NCBI GenBank assembly: GCA_027532905.1
Contig: JAPZUA010000005.1
Span: 186,001-250,000 of the forward strand
Direction: 5' to 3'
Length of the DNA stretch: 64,000 nucleotides
Origin: Magnetospirillum sp.
GTDB taxonomy: Bacteria > Pseudomonadota > Alphaproteobacteria > CACIAM-22H2
The number at the start of each line of letters is the position of its first letter. The first letter of the stretch is position 1. Position numbers and translations under genes: made by a program. Under the pieces are notes generated by a model. It did no database searches, was not told the DNA's origin, and saw only the letters and a program-made list of their open reading frames with translations. Shown here piece after piece: positions 1 through 10,653 of this stretch.

Positions 1-464
1 CAGCCCCCAAAGGGCGCGGAGCGCAGCATCGTATCGTGCGCGCCGACGGCACGCAGTTTCTGCTGATCGACGACAGCTACAACGCCTCGCCGCCCTCGAT
101 GCGCGCCGCCTTCGCCGTTTTGGCCGCCACACCGGCAACGCGCCGCGTGGCCGTGCTCGGCGACATGCTCGAATTGGGGCCGGACTCGCCCACCCTGCAT
201 GCCGATCTCGCCCCGGCCTTGGTCGAAGCGGGCATTGCCAAGGTTTTCTGCTGCGGCACCAACATGGCGCGGCTCTACGAAAAACTGCCCGCCTCGATGC
301 AGGCCGTGCACGCGCAGGATTCTGCAGCACTCGAACCCCTGGTTCTGGCCGGCATCGCTTCGGGCGACGCAATCGTCGTCAAAGGATCGCTCGGCAGCCG
401 CATGGGCCGCATCGTCGCGGCCTTGCTGGCGCAACACCAACCCTTGCCCGTCGGCGGAAGGTAG
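1..464 (+). CDS. murF: MurF, UDP-MurNAc-tripeptide--D-Ala-D-Ala ligase, C-terminal fragment
   Basis: The reading frame is open from base 3 and gives the last 153 residues of MurF, the cytoplasmic ligase that adds D-Ala-D-Ala to the UDP-MurNAc peptide. The segment [15 protein letters not shown], at the start of the C-terminal Mur ligase domain, matches the family motif DSYNANP. The rest (LGDMLELG, then [14 protein letters not shown]) fits the end of the domain. The N-terminal part with the ATP site lies outside the window. It is followed 10 bases later by mraY, the normal dcw order. Confidence 0.95.
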   Translation, partial: APKGRGAQHRIVRADGTQFLLIDDSYNASPPSMRAAFAVLAATPATRRVAVLGDMLELGPDSPTLHADLAPALVEAGIAKVFCCGTNMARLYEKLPASMQAVHAQDSAALEPLVLAGIASGDAIVVKGSLGSRMGRIVAALLAQHQPLPVGGR

Positions 465-474
465 CGACACGGCC

Positions 475-1560
475 ATGTTCTTCAATCTGCTCGTTCCCTT
501 CGCCGACGAATTTTCGCCGCTCAACGTGTTCCGCTATCTCACGTTCCGCTCGGGCGGCGCCGTGATGACCGCCTTGCTGATCTCGTTCCTGTTCGGCGAG
601 CGCATCATCGGCTGGCTCAAATCCAAGCAGCCCGAGCCGCCGATCCGCGAAGACACGCCCGAGCGCCACGCGCTGACCAAGAAGGGCACGCCCACGATGG
701 GCGGCGTCTTGATCCTGCTGTCGCTCGGCGTTTCGACGCTGCTGTGGGCGGATCTTAGCAACGGCTACGTGTGGGCGGTGCTGCTCGTCACACTCGGCTT
801 CGGCGCCATCGGCTTCTACGACGACTATCTGAAGCTGACCAAAAAGAACTCGAAGGGCCTCGCGGGCCGCTGGAAGCTCGTGCTGCAGTCGCTGATCGCG
901 TTCGTGGCGACGGCTTGGATCGTGTCGCTGACGCGCGAACCGCTCGACACGCAGCTCGCCATTCCCTTCGTCAAGGACATGCTCGTCAATCTCGGCTGGT
1001 TCTTCATGCCCTTCGCGATCTTCGTGATGGTGGGCTCGTCGAACGCCGTAAACCTCACCGACGGGCTCGACGGATTGGCGATCGTGCCGGTGATGATCGC
1101 GGCCGGCTGCTTTGCGGCGTTCGCCTACGTCGCAGGCAACGCGATCTTCGCCAACTATCTCCTGATCCACCACGTGCCGGGCTCGGGCGAGCTTGCAGTC
1201 GTGTGCGCGGCCATCGTCGGCGCTTCGCTCGGGTTCCTGTGGTTCAACGCGCCACCTGCCATGGTGTTCATGGGCGACACGGGCTCGCTGTCGATGGGCG
1301 GCGCACTGGGCAGCATCGCCGTCATCACCAAGAACGAGCTCACGCTCGCCATCGTCGGCGGGCTGTTCGTGGTCGAGGCCGTGTCGGTCATCGTGCAGGT
1401 CGCTTCGTTCAAGCTCACCGGCAAGCGCGTATTCCGCATGGCGCCGCTGCACCACCATTTCGAGAAGAAGGGCTGGGCCGAGCCCACCATCGTGATCCGC
1501 TTCTGGATCATTGCCTCCATCCTCGCGCTCGCGGGTCTCGCGACGCTGAAGCTGCGGTGA
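475..1560 (+). CDS. mraY: MraY, phospho-MurNAc-pentapeptide transferase
   Basis: A 361-residue polytopic membrane enzyme that moves phospho-MurNAc-pentapeptide onto undecaprenyl phosphate, giving lipid I at the inner face of the membrane. Family motifs seen in order are [17 protein letters not shown], the aspartate motif [21 protein letters not shown], and the His-rich loop [12 protein letters not shown] near the end. The length is normal (E. coli 360). The frame stays open upstream into murF, but the ATG at 475 gives the usual short N-terminus and has GGAAGG about 12 bases before it. It sits in the cell-wall operon between murF and murD. Confidence 0.97.
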   Translation: MFFNLLVPFADEFSPLNVFRYLTFRSGGAVMTALLISFLFGERIIGWLKSKQPEPPIREDTPERHALTKKGTPTMGGVLILLSLGVSTLLWADLSNGYVWAVLLVTLGFGAIGFYDDYLKLTKKNSKGLAGRWKLVLQSLIAFVATAWIVSLTREPLDTQLAIPFVKDMLVNLGWFFMPFAIFVMVGSSNAVNLTDGLDGLAIVPVMIAAGCFAAFAYVAGNAIFANYLLIHHVPGSGELAVVCAAIVGASLGFLWFNAPPAMVFMGDTGSLSMGGALGSIAVITKNELTLAIVGGLFVVEAVSVIVQVASFKLTGKRVFRMAPLHHHFEKKGWAEPTIVIRFWIIASILALAGLATLKLR

Positions 1561-1564
1561 GGGC

Positions 1565-2947
1565 ATGATCGAAGTCTATCCCTTCGCAGGCTATCCGGTG
1601 GGCGTGCTGGGGCTCGGCAAATCGGGCCTTGCGACGGCGCGCGCGCTGATGGCATCGGGGGCCGAAGTCTGGGCGTGGGACGACAGCGAAGACCGCCGTG
1701 CTGAAGCGCGCGCACTCGAAGTACCCCTCGTCGATCTCGGCACAGCCGACCTTGCCGAGCTCACGAGCCTCGTGATCTCGCCCGGTATTCCGCACACGCA
1801 TCCGGCCCCGCACCCGGTTGCGGTGCGCGCGAAGGCGGCCAAGCTCGAACTCATCTGCGACATCGAACTGCTCGTGCGGTCGCAGCGGGAAGCCGCCTAT
1901 ATCGGCATCACAGGCACCAACGGCAAATCGACGACGACGGCGCTGATCGGCCACGTGCTGCAGACGGCCAAGCGCGCCGTCCAGGTTGGCGGCAATATCG
2001 GCACGGCCGTTCTCACGCTCGATCCGCTGGGCGAAAACGGCGCCTTCGTGCTCGAACTGTCGAGCTACCAGCTCGAGCTGGTGCCGACGGCCGTGTTCGA
2101 CATTGCCGTGTTCTTGAATTTGTCGCCCGACCATCTCGACCGCCACGGCGGCATGGACGGCTATATCGCGGCCAAGAAAAACATCTTCCAGCGCCAGACG
2201 CGCCCGCGCGTCGCCGTGATCGGCCTCGACGACGACTATTGCCGCAAGATCCACGCCGAGCTCGTCGCGGCCGACGACCAGATCGTGATAGCGGTTTCGG
2301 GCATGGGTGCGGTCGCAGGCGGCGTCTATGCGCAAGACGGCACACTGCTTGATGCGCGCAGCGGTGTCCCCGTCGCGATCTGCGATCTTGCGGCGTGCGC
2401 TTCCCTTCCGGGCGCGCACAACCATCAAAACGCAGCCGCCGCTGCCGCCGTCGCCCTGCAGATCGGCATTCCGGCCGCGACGATTGCGGCAGCGCTCAAG
2501 AGCTTCCCGGGTCTCGCCCATCGCCAGGAGCGCGTCGCATCGGTCGACGGCGTGCTATTCGTGAACGACAGCAAAGCCACCAACGCCGACGCGGCCGCGC
2601 GTGCGCTCGGTTGCTACGAGACGATCTACTGGATCGCGGGCGGCCAAGCCAAAGAAGGCGGCATTGAAGCGTTGCGGCCGCACTTCAAGCGCATCGCCAA
2701 GGCCTACCTGATCGGTGCAGCCGCGAACGACTTCGCAAAGACGCTCGGCAACGTGCCGCACGAAATTGCGGGTGACCTCGACACGGCCGTGGCGCACGCG
2801 TTTGCCGACGCCAAGCAGGACGGCAAATCCAATCCGGTCGTGCTGCTGTCGCCCGCTTGCGCCTCGTGGGACCAGTTCAAGAGCTTCGAGCATCGCGGCG
2901 ATCGTTTCCGGTCGCTGGTCGAAGGCTTGCGCGGGGTGGCCGCATGA
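1565..2947 (+). CDS. murD: MurD, UDP-MurNAc-L-alanine--D-glutamate ligase
   Basis: A 460-residue cytoplasmic Mur ligase that adds D-glutamate to UDP-MurNAc-L-Ala using ATP. The N-terminal Rossmann motif VLGLGKSGLATARAL binds the uridine nucleotide. The ATP loop GITGTNGKSTTT lies at about residues 115-125. The central motif LNLSPDHLDRHG and the late VNDSKATNADA segment are typical of MurD. The gene starts 4 bases after mraY and its stop codon overlaps the ftsW start in an ATGA, which suggests coupled translation. Confidence 0.97.
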   Translation: MIEVYPFAGYPVGVLGLGKSGLATARALMASGAEVWAWDDSEDRRAEARALEVPLVDLGTADLAELTSLVISPGIPHTHPAPHPVAVRAKAAKLELICDIELLVRSQREAAYIGITGTNGKSTTTALIGHVLQTAKRAVQVGGNIGTAVLTLDPLGENGAFVLELSSYQLELVPTAVFDIAVFLNLSPDHLDRHGGMDGYIAAKKNIFQRQTRPRVAVIGLDDDYCRKIHAELVAADDQIVIAVSGMGAVAGGVYAQDGTLLDARSGVPVAICDLAACASLPGAHNHQNAAAAAAVALQIGIPAATIAAALKSFPGLAHRQERVASVDGVLFVNDSKATNADAAARALGCYETIYWIAGGQAKEGGIEALRPHFKRIAKAYLIGAAANDFAKTLGNVPHEIAGDLDTAVAHAFADAKQDGKSNPVVLLSPACASWDQFKSFEHRGDRFRSLVEGLRGVAA

Positions 2948-4065
2948 ACTTCGCGCGCGCCGACAATTCGGTGATGGCCCGTTGGTGGTGGACGGTCGAC
3001 AAATGGCTGTTGCTCGCCCTCGCCCTGCTGATCGGCACGGGTGCGGTGCTGATCATGGCGGCCTCGCCTGCGGTGGCCTCGCGCGTCGGCCTCGACATGT
3101 TCCATTTCGTGCGCAAGCAGCTGCAGCTGCTGCCGCTGGCGGCATTGATTCTGGTCGGCGTGTCGATGCTGGAGCCGCGCCAAGTGCGCGCCCTTGCCCT
3201 TGCGGGCTTTCTTGCGAGTCTCGCTTTCGTGGCCCTGACCTTCTTGGTGGGCACCGAAATCAAGGGTGCCAAGCGCTGGATCAGCCTGCCCGGCTTCTCG
3301 CTGCAGCCCTCGGAGTTCCTGAAGCCGACCTTCGCGGTCGTCGCGGCGTGGCTGTTCGCGCTCTCGCGCAAGCACGAACGTTTTCCGGGCGACACGATCG
3401 CGATCGCACTCTACGCGCTGGCGATCGGGCTCCTGCTGCTGCAGCCCGATATCGGCATGGCGTTCGTGGTCACGTGCGTGTGGTTCGCGCAGTTTTTCCT
3501 CGCGGGCTTGCGCATGCTCTGGGTCGTGGGCCTCGTGGGGGCCGGTGGGGGCGGTGCCGTACTTCTCTATATGCTGTTCCCGCATTTCGAGAGCCGCGTG
3601 AATCGCTTCCTCGATCCGGCCTCGGGCGACACGTTCCAGGTCAACATGGCAATGGAAGCCTTCATGAACGGGGGCCTCATGGGCCGCGGCCCCGGCGAAG
3701 GCCGCGCCAAGAGCCTGCTGCCGGATGCACATTCGGACTTCATCTTCGCGGTCGCGGCCGAAGAGTTCGGCCTGATCTTGTGCCTCATCGTCGTCGGGCT
3801 CTACGCGTTTGTGGTGCTGCGCGGCTTTGCGCGCGCACTCCAGGAGACCGATCTGTTCGTGCTGCTCGCGGTCGCGGGCCTCAGCGTGCAGTTCGGCGTG
3901 CAAGCGCTCGTCAATATGGGCTCCACGCTGCATCTCATCCCGACCAAGGGCATGACCTTGCCGTTCGTGAGCTACGGCGGCTCGTCGCTGCTGGCGATCG
4001 CCCTCGGCATGGGTTTCGTGTTGGCACTGAGCCGCAAGCGCTTCGGTGCGGGAGAAACGCTGTGA
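2944..4065 (+). CDS. ftsW: FtsW, SEDS-family septal peptidoglycan glycosyltransferase
   Basis: A 373-residue SEDS protein with about ten membrane spans, which polymerises lipid II at the septum with its partner PBP3/FtsI. The SEDS signature near the C-terminus is clear (LIPTKGMTLPFVSYGGSS), as are the loop NRFLDPASGD and the catalytic-loop region HSDFIFAVAAEEFG. An earlier in-frame start exists inside murD; ATG 2944 was chosen because it overlaps the murD stop (ATGA) and gives the usual short cytoplasmic N-terminus. It lies between murD and murG, as in most proteobacteria. Confidence 0.95.
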   Translation: MNFARADNSVMARWWWTVDKWLLLALALLIGTGAVLIMAASPAVASRVGLDMFHFVRKQLQLLPLAALILVGVSMLEPRQVRALALAGFLASLAFVALTFLVGTEIKGAKRWISLPGFSLQPSEFLKPTFAVVAAWLFALSRKHERFPGDTIAIALYALAIGLLLLQPDIGMAFVVTCVWFAQFFLAGLRMLWVVGLVGAGGGGAVLLYMLFPHFESRVNRFLDPASGDTFQVNMAMEAFMNGGLMGRGPGEGRAKSLLPDAHSDFIFAVAAEEFGLILCLIVVGLYAFVVLRGFARALQETDLFVLLAVAGLSVQFGVQALVNMGSTLHLIPTKGMTLPFVSYGGSSLLAIALGMGFVLALSRKRFGAGETL

Positions 4066-5147
4066 GCGCGCCGCTTGTGATCCTCGCAGCCGGCGGTACG
4101 GGCGGCCATGTGTTCCCGGCCGAAGCTTTGGCGGGTGCGCTTGCCGCGCGCGGCTTTCGCTTGGCCCTCGTCACCGACGATCGCGGCTCGGCCTATGGCG
4201 GCACGCTCGGCAGCCTCGAAACCCATCGCCTGCCGATCCGGAAAATGACCGGCACTCTGCTGCGCCGTTTGATCGGGGCTGCAAGCTTGCTGCCGGGCTA
4301 TTTGGCGGCACGCCGCCTGCTCGCGAAGCTGAAGCCTGCGGCCGTGGTCGGCTTCGGCGGTTATCCAAGCCTGCCGACGATGTTTGCGGCCGCGCCCAAA
4401 GGCCGCACCGCGATCCACGAACAGAATGCCATCCTCGGCCGCGTCAACCGCCTTGTCGCGGGCCGCGTCGATACGGTCGCAACGTCGTTTGCCGAAACCA
4501 AGGGTGTGGGGGCAAACGCCGTGCTCGTCGGCAATCCCGTGCGTGTTGCCGTGCAAGCTTTGCGCGACAAAGCTTATGCACCGCCCGCAGCGGGCGAAAA
4601 ACTGCGCCTGCTCGTGACCGGCGGCAGCCAGGGTGCGTCCGTGTTCGGGCGCGTGGTTCCCGCCGCCTTGGCGCTTCTGTCGCCCGACCAGCGCCAGCGC
4701 ATTTCGATCGTGCAACAGACGCGCGCCGAAGACGCCGAAACCGTGCAGACGCACTACCGCACGCTCGGCCTTGAAGCGACAGTCGCCCCCTTCTTCGCCG
4801 ATCTGCCGCAGCGTATGGCCGACGCCCATCTCGTGATCGCGCGCGCAGGTGCTTCGACCGTGGCCGAGCTTGCCTGCATCGGCCGCCCGGCGTTGCTCGT
4901 CCCCTACATGCACGCGACCGACGACCACCAGACCGCCAATGCGCAAGCCCTTGCCACGACCGGGGCTGCTTGGCTGATCCCCGAGCCGCAATTCTCGGCC
5001 GACGATCTTGCGGCACGCCTTTCGAACCTGCTGGCTGCGTCTTCGCCCCTCGGCGAGATGGCAAAAGCCGCGCACGGCTTCGGCCGGTCGGATGCCGCCG
5101 AGCGCTTGGCCGATCTCGTGCAGCGACTTGCGGAGGGCACACGATGA
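4062..5147 (+). CDS. murG: MurG, lipid II synthase (N-acetylglucosaminyltransferase)
   Basis: A 361-residue GT-B fold transferase that adds GlcNAc to lipid I at the cytoplasmic membrane face. The N-terminal glycine-rich loop [16 protein letters not shown] and the second loop [12 protein letters not shown] are characteristic, as is the late segment [19 protein letters not shown], which contacts UDP-GlcNAc. The start is GTG 4062, overlapping the ftsW stop (GTGA). Longer in-frame extensions would run through ftsW and are rejected. The end overlaps murC by four bases. Confidence 0.96.
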   Translation: MSAPLVILAAGGTGGHVFPAEALAGALAARGFRLALVTDDRGSAYGGTLGSLETHRLPIRKMTGTLLRRLIGAASLLPGYLAARRLLAKLKPAAVVGFGGYPSLPTMFAAAPKGRTAIHEQNAILGRVNRLVAGRVDTVATSFAETKGVGANAVLVGNPVRVAVQALRDKAYAPPAAGEKLRLLVTGGSQGASVFGRVVPAALALLSPDQRQRISIVQQTRAEDAETVQTHYRTLGLEATVAPFFADLPQRMADAHLVIARAGASTVAELACIGRPALLVPYMHATDDHQTANAQALATTGAAWLIPEPQFSADDLAARLSNLLAASSPLGEMAKAAHGFGRSDAAERLADLVQRLAEGTR

Positions 5148-6556
5148 GAGCGCTGCCGTTGGACATCGGCCTTATCCATTTTGTCGGCATCGGCGGGATC
5201 GGCATGAGCGGTATTGCCGAAATCCTGCACAATCTCGGCTACAAGGTCCAAGGCTCGGACCAGTCCGACAGCGCGAACGTGAAGCGGCTTGTCGGCCTCG
5301 GCATTCCTGTCGCGATCGGACATCGCGCCGAAAATCTCGGCGGTGCCGAAGTCGTCGTCGTCTCGACGGCCGTGAAGCCCGACAATCCGGAAGTGCGCGG
5401 CGCGCGCGAGCGCCTCGTTCCCGTCGTGCGGCGTGCCGAAATGCTGGCCGAACTCATGCGCCTCAAATGGGCGATCGCGATCGCCGGCACGCACGGCAAG
5501 ACCACGACCACAAGCCTCGTGGCCGGCATGCTCGAGGCAGCCCAGTTCGATCCCACGATCATCAATGGCGGCATTCTCAACGCCTACGGCACCAATGCGC
5601 GGCTGGGCTCGGGCGACTGGATGGTCGTCGAAGCCGACGAGAGCGACGGCACCTTCATCAAGCTGCCCGCCACGATCGCGGTCGTGACGAACATCGACCC
5701 CGAGCATCTCGACTATTGGGGCACGTTCGATGCGGCGCGCAAAGGCTACCAGACCTTCGTATCGAACATTCCGTTCTACGGCTTCGCGGCGATGTGCATC
5801 GACCATCCGGAAGTGCAAGCGCTGATCGCGAACACGCAAGACCGCAAGATCCTCGCCTACGGCTTCTCGCCGCAGGCCGATGTGCGCGCGGTCGATATGC
5901 GCCTCGACGCCTCGGGCGGCCATTTCGACGTGATGCTGTCGGGCCGTGCGGGTCCTGAGCGCACGCTCAAGAACATGCATCTGCCGCTCGTCGGCCGCCA
6001 CAACGTCGAGAACTCGCTTGCCGCCATCGCGGTTGCGGTCGAGATGGGCATCGACGAGGCGACGATCCGCAAGGGTCTTGCCGGGATCAAGGGGGTCAAA
6101 CGCCGCTTCACGCGCACGGGCATGGGGGCCGGCATCACGGTCATCGACGATTACGGCCACCATCCGGTCGAAATTGCGGCCGTGTTGCGCGCGGCACGCA
6201 GTGCGACGTCGGCGGGCGTGGTCGCCGTCGTGCAGCCGCATCGCTACACACGGCTCAAATCGCTGTTCGACGAATTCTGCACCTGCTTCAACGACGCCGA
6301 CGCCGTGATCGTGGCCGATGTCTATGCGGCCGGCGAAGCGCCGATCGAGGGCGTTTCCAAAGAAGCGCTCGTCGAAGGTTTGCGCGGCCACGGGCATCGC
6401 AAGGTCGTGGCCCTCGAAAGCCCCGACGCACTCGCCGCCACGGTGCTGGAACTGGCACGCCAGGGCGACATGGTCGTGTGCTTGGGGGCCGGCACCATCA
6501 CGCAATGGGCCTACGCGCTGCCCGATGCGCTCGAAGCGCTGGAGGGCCGCAAATGA
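5144..6556 (+). CDS. murC: MurC, UDP-MurNAc--L-alanine ligase
   Basis: A 470-residue Mur ligase that adds the first amino acid (L-Ala) to UDP-MurNAc in the cytoplasm. The N-terminal loop [16 protein letters not shown], the ATP loop [11 protein letters not shown] at about residues 114-124, the EADESDGTF motif and the [11 protein letters not shown] motif of the C-terminal domain all match MurC. Length is normal for the family. The ATG overlaps the murG stop and the stop overlaps the murB start, so murG-murC-murB are probably translated in a coupled way. Confidence 0.96.
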   Translation: MRALPLDIGLIHFVGIGGIGMSGIAEILHNLGYKVQGSDQSDSANVKRLVGLGIPVAIGHRAENLGGAEVVVVSTAVKPDNPEVRGARERLVPVVRRAEMLAELMRLKWAIAIAGTHGKTTTTSLVAGMLEAAQFDPTIINGGILNAYGTNARLGSGDWMVVEADESDGTFIKLPATIAVVTNIDPEHLDYWGTFDAARKGYQTFVSNIPFYGFAAMCIDHPEVQALIANTQDRKILAYGFSPQADVRAVDMRLDASGGHFDVMLSGRAGPERTLKNMHLPLVGRHNVENSLAAIAVAVEMGIDEATIRKGLAGIKGVKRRFTRTGMGAGITVIDDYGHHPVEIAAVLRAARSATSAGVVAVVQPHRYTRLKSLFDEFCTCFNDADAVIVADVYAAGEAPIEGVSKEALVEGLRGHGHRKVVALESPDALAATVLELARQGDMVVCLGAGTITQWAYALPDALEALEGRK

Positions 6557-7497
6557 TGGTCGAGACGCGGTCGCTTCGCCTGGTCGAGCGTTTGCCCAAG
6601 GTGCGCGGGCCCTATCGCGCCAATGTGAGCCTTGCTCAATACACGTGGTTCCGCGTCGGCGGCCCGGCCGAGATCCTGTTCAGACCGGAAGATGCCGACG
6701 ATCTTGCGGCGTTCATGGCAGGCAAACCCGCCGACGTGCCGGTGACGGTGCTGGGCGTGGGCTCGAACCTGCTCGTGCGCGACGGCGGCATTCCGGGCGT
6801 GTCGATCCGGCTTGGCAAAGGTTTTGCGGGCCTCACGCGCGACGGCGACATTTTGCGCGCCGGGGCCGGCTGCCTCGACGCCAACGTCGCTTTGCAGGCA
6901 GCACACTGGGGCATGGGCGGGCTTGAGTTTCTGTCCGGCATTCCGGGCACGGTCGGCGGCGCCTTGCGCATGAATGCGGGTGCTTACGGCCGCGAAATGA
7001 AAGACGTCACACTCGCGGCAGAAGCGATCGACGCCGACGGCAATCGCCAATACGCGACCAATGGCGCCATGTGCTTCAGCTATCGGCACACCGGCATGCC
7101 GGCCGACTGGATTTTCGTCGGCGCCGAACTCAAGACCAGCAGCGCCGATCCCGCCGCCATCGCATCCGTGATGGCCGACATCCAAGCCAAGCGCGAAGCA
7201 ACCCAGCCGGTGCGCACGCGCACGGGCGGATCCACCTTCGCGAACCCGACCGAGGCGAGTGCCGCGCACACCAAGGCCTGGGAACTGATCGACCAGGCGG
7301 GCTGCCGCGGCCTTGCGCGCGGCGGGGCCATGGTCTCGGAAAAACACTGCAACTTCCTTGTGAACACCGGCAACGCCACGGCGGCCGAGATCGAAGATCT
7401 CGGCGAAGAGGTGCGCGCGCGCGTGTTCGCCAAATTCGGCGTCGAGCTGCGCTGGGAGATCAAGCGCATCGGCGTGCGGTTGGAGAAATCCCAATGA
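6553..7497 (+). CDS. murB: MurB, UDP-N-acetylenolpyruvoylglucosamine reductase (type II)
   Basis: A 314-residue FAD enzyme that reduces UDP-GlcNAc-enolpyruvate to UDP-MurNAc with NADPH. FAD-domain motifs are [19 protein letters not shown] and [19 protein letters not shown]. The catalytic serine region reads GGSTFANP and the C-terminal part has [10 protein letters not shown]. The length and the absence of the extra C-terminal region of E. coli MurB fit the type II class. Two adjacent ATGs (6553 and 6556) are possible; 6553 overlaps the murC stop. Confidence 0.95.
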   Translation: MMVETRSLRLVERLPKVRGPYRANVSLAQYTWFRVGGPAEILFRPEDADDLAAFMAGKPADVPVTVLGVGSNLLVRDGGIPGVSIRLGKGFAGLTRDGDILRAGAGCLDANVALQAAHWGMGGLEFLSGIPGTVGGALRMNAGAYGREMKDVTLAAEAIDADGNRQYATNGAMCFSYRHTGMPADWIFVGAELKTSSADPAAIASVMADIQAKREATQPVRTRTGGSTFANPTEASAAHTKAWELIDQAGCRGLARGGAMVSEKHCNFLVNTGNATAAEIEDLGEEVRARVFAKFGVELRWEIKRIGVRLEKSQ

Positions 7498-8441
7498 CCC
7501 GCGTTCTGCTACTCAAAGGCGGTCTGTCGAGCGAGCGCGAGGTGAGCCTCGTGTCGGGGGCGGAATGCGCCAAGGCGCTGCGCGCCAAAGGCTATGTCGT
7601 GGACGAGCACGATTTCACGTCGCTCGACGGCTTGATGGCCGCCCTCGCGACAAAACCGGACGCGGTTTTCAACGCGCTGCACGGCCGCTATGCCGAAGAC
7701 GGCACGATCCAAGGCGTGCTCGATCTCGCGGGCATCCCGTACACGCATTCGGGCCTGCTCGCCTCGGCGGTGGCGATGGACAAGCCGATGGCGCGCAAGA
7801 TCTTCGCGGGCCACGGCCTGCCGGTCGCCGAAGGCGGGGTATTCCACCGCGAAGACGTGCTCGCCGGCCGTGCAATCCCCGTCCCCTTCGTGATGAAGCC
7901 GACGAACGAAGGCTCGAGCGTGGGCGTCAAGATCGTGCTCGATGCAAGCGACCTTGCCGCCCTCGCGCGCGAAGCCTGGCCGTTCGACGAGGAAGTTCTC
8001 GTCGAAGCCTACATTCCCGGCCGCGAGCTCACGGTTGCCGTGCTTGGCACCAACGGCTCGGCGCAGGCCTTGGGCGTGCTCGAAATCCGCCCCAACAACG
8101 GCTTCTACGACTACACGGCCAAATACACGGACGGCAAAGCCATCCATCTGTGCCCGGCGCCCATTGCAGCGCAGGCTTATGCCAAGGCGATGCAGATCGC
8201 CCTCGAAGCACACCGCGCTTTGGGTTGCCGCGGCGTGAGCCGGGCCGACATTCGCTACGACGACACAAGCGGCGAGCCTGGTGCTTTGTGCCTGCTCGAA
8301 GTCAACACCCAGCCCGGCATGACGCCCTTGTCGCTGGTTCCCGAAATCGCCGCCGCCAGCGGCATAACGTTCGCCGATCTGTGCGCGCGTCTGGTCGAAG
8401 ATGCGCGGCACGACGGGCCGCGCGCGAGGCTCAATCCATGA
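7494..8441 (+). CDS. ddl: D-alanine--D-alanine ligase
   Basis: A 315-residue ATP-grasp enzyme that makes the D-Ala-D-Ala dipeptide used by MurF. The N-terminal motif GGLSSEREVSLVSG binds the first D-Ala. The ATP-grasp lysine region FVMKPTNEGSSVGVKIV, the VEAYIPGRELTVAV segment and the metal-binding end LLEVNTQPGMTPLS are all present. ATG 7494 overlaps the murB stop (ATGA). Its place between murB and ftsQ is the usual alphaproteobacterial dcw order. Confidence 0.96.
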   Translation: MTRVLLLKGGLSSEREVSLVSGAECAKALRAKGYVVDEHDFTSLDGLMAALATKPDAVFNALHGRYAEDGTIQGVLDLAGIPYTHSGLLASAVAMDKPMARKIFAGHGLPVAEGGVFHREDVLAGRAIPVPFVMKPTNEGSSVGVKIVLDASDLAALAREAWPFDEEVLVEAYIPGRELTVAVLGTNGSAQALGVLEIRPNNGFYDYTAKYTDGKAIHLCPAPIAAQAYAKAMQIALEAHRALGCRGVSRADIRYDDTSGEPGALCLLEVNTQPGMTPLSLVPEIAAASGITFADLCARLVEDARHDGPRARLNP

Positions 8442-9328
8442 CTCTGCGCCGCACATCCAAACCCAAAAAGCCCGCGCGCCGCTTCGGCTGGCGCCGCCTG
8501 CTGTCGTGGCATCCGTCGCAGCGCGTGCTCAAAACATCGCTTGTCCTTTTGGTTGCAGGATCGCTCGGCGGCGGTTTTGCGTGGGCGTGGCAGCGCGGCC
8601 TGCCGCAAGCGGCGGGCGATCTGCAGGACGAATTCGCCGAACGTACGCTCGCGGCCACTGCGCGCGCGGGCCTTGCCGTGCGCGACGTTCTGGTCGAAGG
8701 CCGCGTGCAGACCGATCCGCGCGATCTGCGCGCGGTCCTCGATGCGCGGCGTGGCGCGCCCATTCTTGCGTTCGACCCTTACGCCGCCAAAGCCGAGCTC
8801 GAGCAATTGCCGTGGGTGCGGCGTGCTTCCGTCGAACGCCGCCTGCCCGACACGATCTTCGTCCGGCTTGAAGAGCGCATCCCGCTCGCGCTGTGGCAGC
8901 GCCAGGGCCGCTTCGTCGTGATCGATTCCGAAGGTGTGGAGATCGCAGGTACGGATCCCGCGCGCTTTGCCGACCGTCTCGTCGTGGTCGGTGACGACGC
9001 ACCCGCACATGCAAGCGCCTTGATCGCGCTGCTCGAGACCGAGCCGCAGATGCTGCAGCGCGTGTCGGCCGCCGTGCGCGTGGGCGGGCGGCGCTGGAAT
9101 CTGCGTCTCGACAACGGCGTGGACGTCAATCTGCCCGAAGCCAATGCCGGGGCCGCCTACGAGCGCCTCGCCCAGCTCGTGCGCGAAAACGGCCTTATCG
9201 ACCGCAATCTCGTCGCGGTCGATCTGCGCCTGCCCGACCGCCTGATCTTGCGCGTCGGCAAAGACGCGACCCCGCCTGCTCAAACCCAGCCTGCGCAAGC
9301 TCAGCGCCGGCCCAACCGACCCACGTAA
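8438..9328 (+). CDS. ftsQ: FtsQ, divisome bitopic membrane protein
   Basis: A 296-residue division protein linking cytoplasmic and periplasmic parts of the divisome. A basic cytoplasmic N-terminus (RRTSKPKKPARR) is followed by one membrane span at about residues 30-48 and a periplasmic POTRA domain (RDVLVEGRVQTDPRDLRAVL, then LPWVRRASVERRLPDTIFV). The FtsQ/DivIB domain follows (RIPLALWQ, RFVVIDSEGVEI). The last residues are Gln/Pro-rich. ATG 8438 overlaps the ddl stop. The stop codon touches the ribosome-binding site of ftsA. Confidence 0.94.
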   Translation: MTLRRTSKPKKPARRFGWRRLLSWHPSQRVLKTSLVLLVAGSLGGGFAWAWQRGLPQAAGDLQDEFAERTLAATARAGLAVRDVLVEGRVQTDPRDLRAVLDARRGAPILAFDPYAAKAELEQLPWVRRASVERRLPDTIFVRLEERIPLALWQRQGRFVVIDSEGVEIAGTDPARFADRLVVVGDDAPAHASALIALLETEPQMLQRVSAAVRVGGRRWNLRLDNGVDVNLPEANAGAAYERLAQLVRENGLIDRNLVAVDLRLPDRLILRVGKDATPPAQTQPAQAQRRPNRPT

Positions 9329-9341
9329 AGGAGCCTCCCCG

Positions 9342-10595
9342 TTGGCCAAAAGCAAACGCAAGTCGCGCAGCGGTCTGGTTGCCGTGCTCGATCTGGGCTC
9401 GACCAAAGTTTCGTGCTTCGTCGCCAAGGCCGATGCCGACGGCAATGCGCGCGTCGTGGGTATCGGCCACCAGATCAGCCACGGCGTCAAAAGCGGCGCC
9501 ATCGTCGATCTCGACGAGGCCGAACATTCGATCCTGTCGGCCGTGTCGGCAGCCGAGCAAATGGCGGGCGAAACGCTCAAGAGCGTCGTCGTCAATCTCA
9601 TCGGCGGCCAGCCGCAATCGCGCACCGTCCCCGTCGAAGTCGCGATCGCCGGCCACGAGATCGGCGACCACGATCTGCGCAAAGTGCTCGAGCAAGCGCG
9701 CCAGACGCAGCTCGCCCCCGAACGGCGCCTCATCCACCAAATCCCCGTCGGCTTCACGATCGACGGCAGCCGCGGCATTCGCGATCCGCGCGGCATGTGC
9801 GGCGAGCGGCTCGGCGTGAAGATGCACATGGTCACGGCCTCGGCCGCTTCCGTGCGCAATCTCGAAAACGTCGTCGCCCGCTGCCATCTCGAAGTCGAAG
9901 ACGCGGTCGTTCCCGCCTATGCGGCAGGCCTCGCCTGCCTCGTCGAAGACGAGATGGATCTCGGCAGCTGCATCGTCGACATGGGTGGGGGCACCACGTC
10001 GCTTGCCGTGTTCTTCGACGGGCATTGCGTGTTCGCCGACACGATCGCGGTCGGCGGGGCGCACGTGACCAACGACATCGCGCGCGGTCTTTCGACTCCG
10101 CTTGCGCATGCCGAGCGCATGAAGACGCTGCACGGCAGCTGCATCCCCTCGCCCGCCGACGAGCGCGAAATCATCGACGTGCCGCTGGTCGGCGAAGAAG
10201 ACCAAGCGCAAGCCAACCATGTGCCCAAATCGATCCTGACCGGCATCGTCGCCCCGCGCCTCGAAGAAACCTTCGAGATGGTGCGCCAGCGCCTCGAAGC
10301 CTCGGGCTTCGACCGCGTGGCGGGACGGCGCGTTGTGCTCACGGGCGGCGCTTCGCAGCTGCAAGGTGCACGCGAACTTGCCGCCATGGTTCTCGACAAG
10401 CAGGTGCGCATGGGCAAGCCCGTCCGCCTGCAAGGACTTGCCGACCAGACAGGGGGCCCCGCCTTCGCCGCATGCGCGGGCCTCGTCGCTTTCGCCCTTG
10501 CCAAGGGCACCGAATCGCTGCGTCCTGACGCCGCTCCAACACCGGGAGTGGGCCTGTTTGGGCGCTTCGGAATGTGGCTGCGGGAGAATCTCTGA
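9342..10595 (+). CDS. ftsA: FtsA, actin-like Z-ring membrane anchor (TTG start)
   Basis: A 417-residue actin-family ATPase that tethers FtsZ to the inner membrane. The phosphate-1 motif [15 protein letters not shown] is near the N-terminus, the second ATP motif [15 protein letters not shown] lies mid-protein, and [12 protein letters not shown] is the adenosine motif. The C-terminus [14 protein letters not shown] is a likely amphipathic membrane-targeting helix. The start is TTG 9342, supported by AAGGAG at 9328-9333, 8 bases before it. No ATG gives a full-length N-terminus. A rare start codon may lower FtsA relative to FtsZ. Confidence 0.95.
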   Translation: MAKSKRKSRSGLVAVLDLGSTKVSCFVAKADADGNARVVGIGHQISHGVKSGAIVDLDEAEHSILSAVSAAEQMAGETLKSVVVNLIGGQPQSRTVPVEVAIAGHEIGDHDLRKVLEQARQTQLAPERRLIHQIPVGFTIDGSRGIRDPRGMCGERLGVKMHMVTASAASVRNLENVVARCHLEVEDAVVPAYAAGLACLVEDEMDLGSCIVDMGGGTTSLAVFFDGHCVFADTIAVGGAHVTNDIARGLSTPLAHAERMKTLHGSCIPSPADEREIIDVPLVGEEDQAQANHVPKSILTGIVAPRLEETFEMVRQRLEASGFDRVAGRRVVLTGGASQLQGARELAAMVLDKQVRMGKPVRLQGLADQTGGPAFAACAGLVAFALAKGTESLRPDAAPTPGVGLFGRFGMWLRENL

Positions 10596-10653
10596 TGCCC
10601 ACAGCCAAACGCCAACCCAGCAATCGCACCCTTACCCAACGGAGGTAACGACC

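Noticed and set aside
379-1566. Long minus-strand ORF opposite mraY
   Set aside because: High-GC antisense shadow; composition is His/Arg/Asp-rich with no family match, while mraY on the plus strand is certain.
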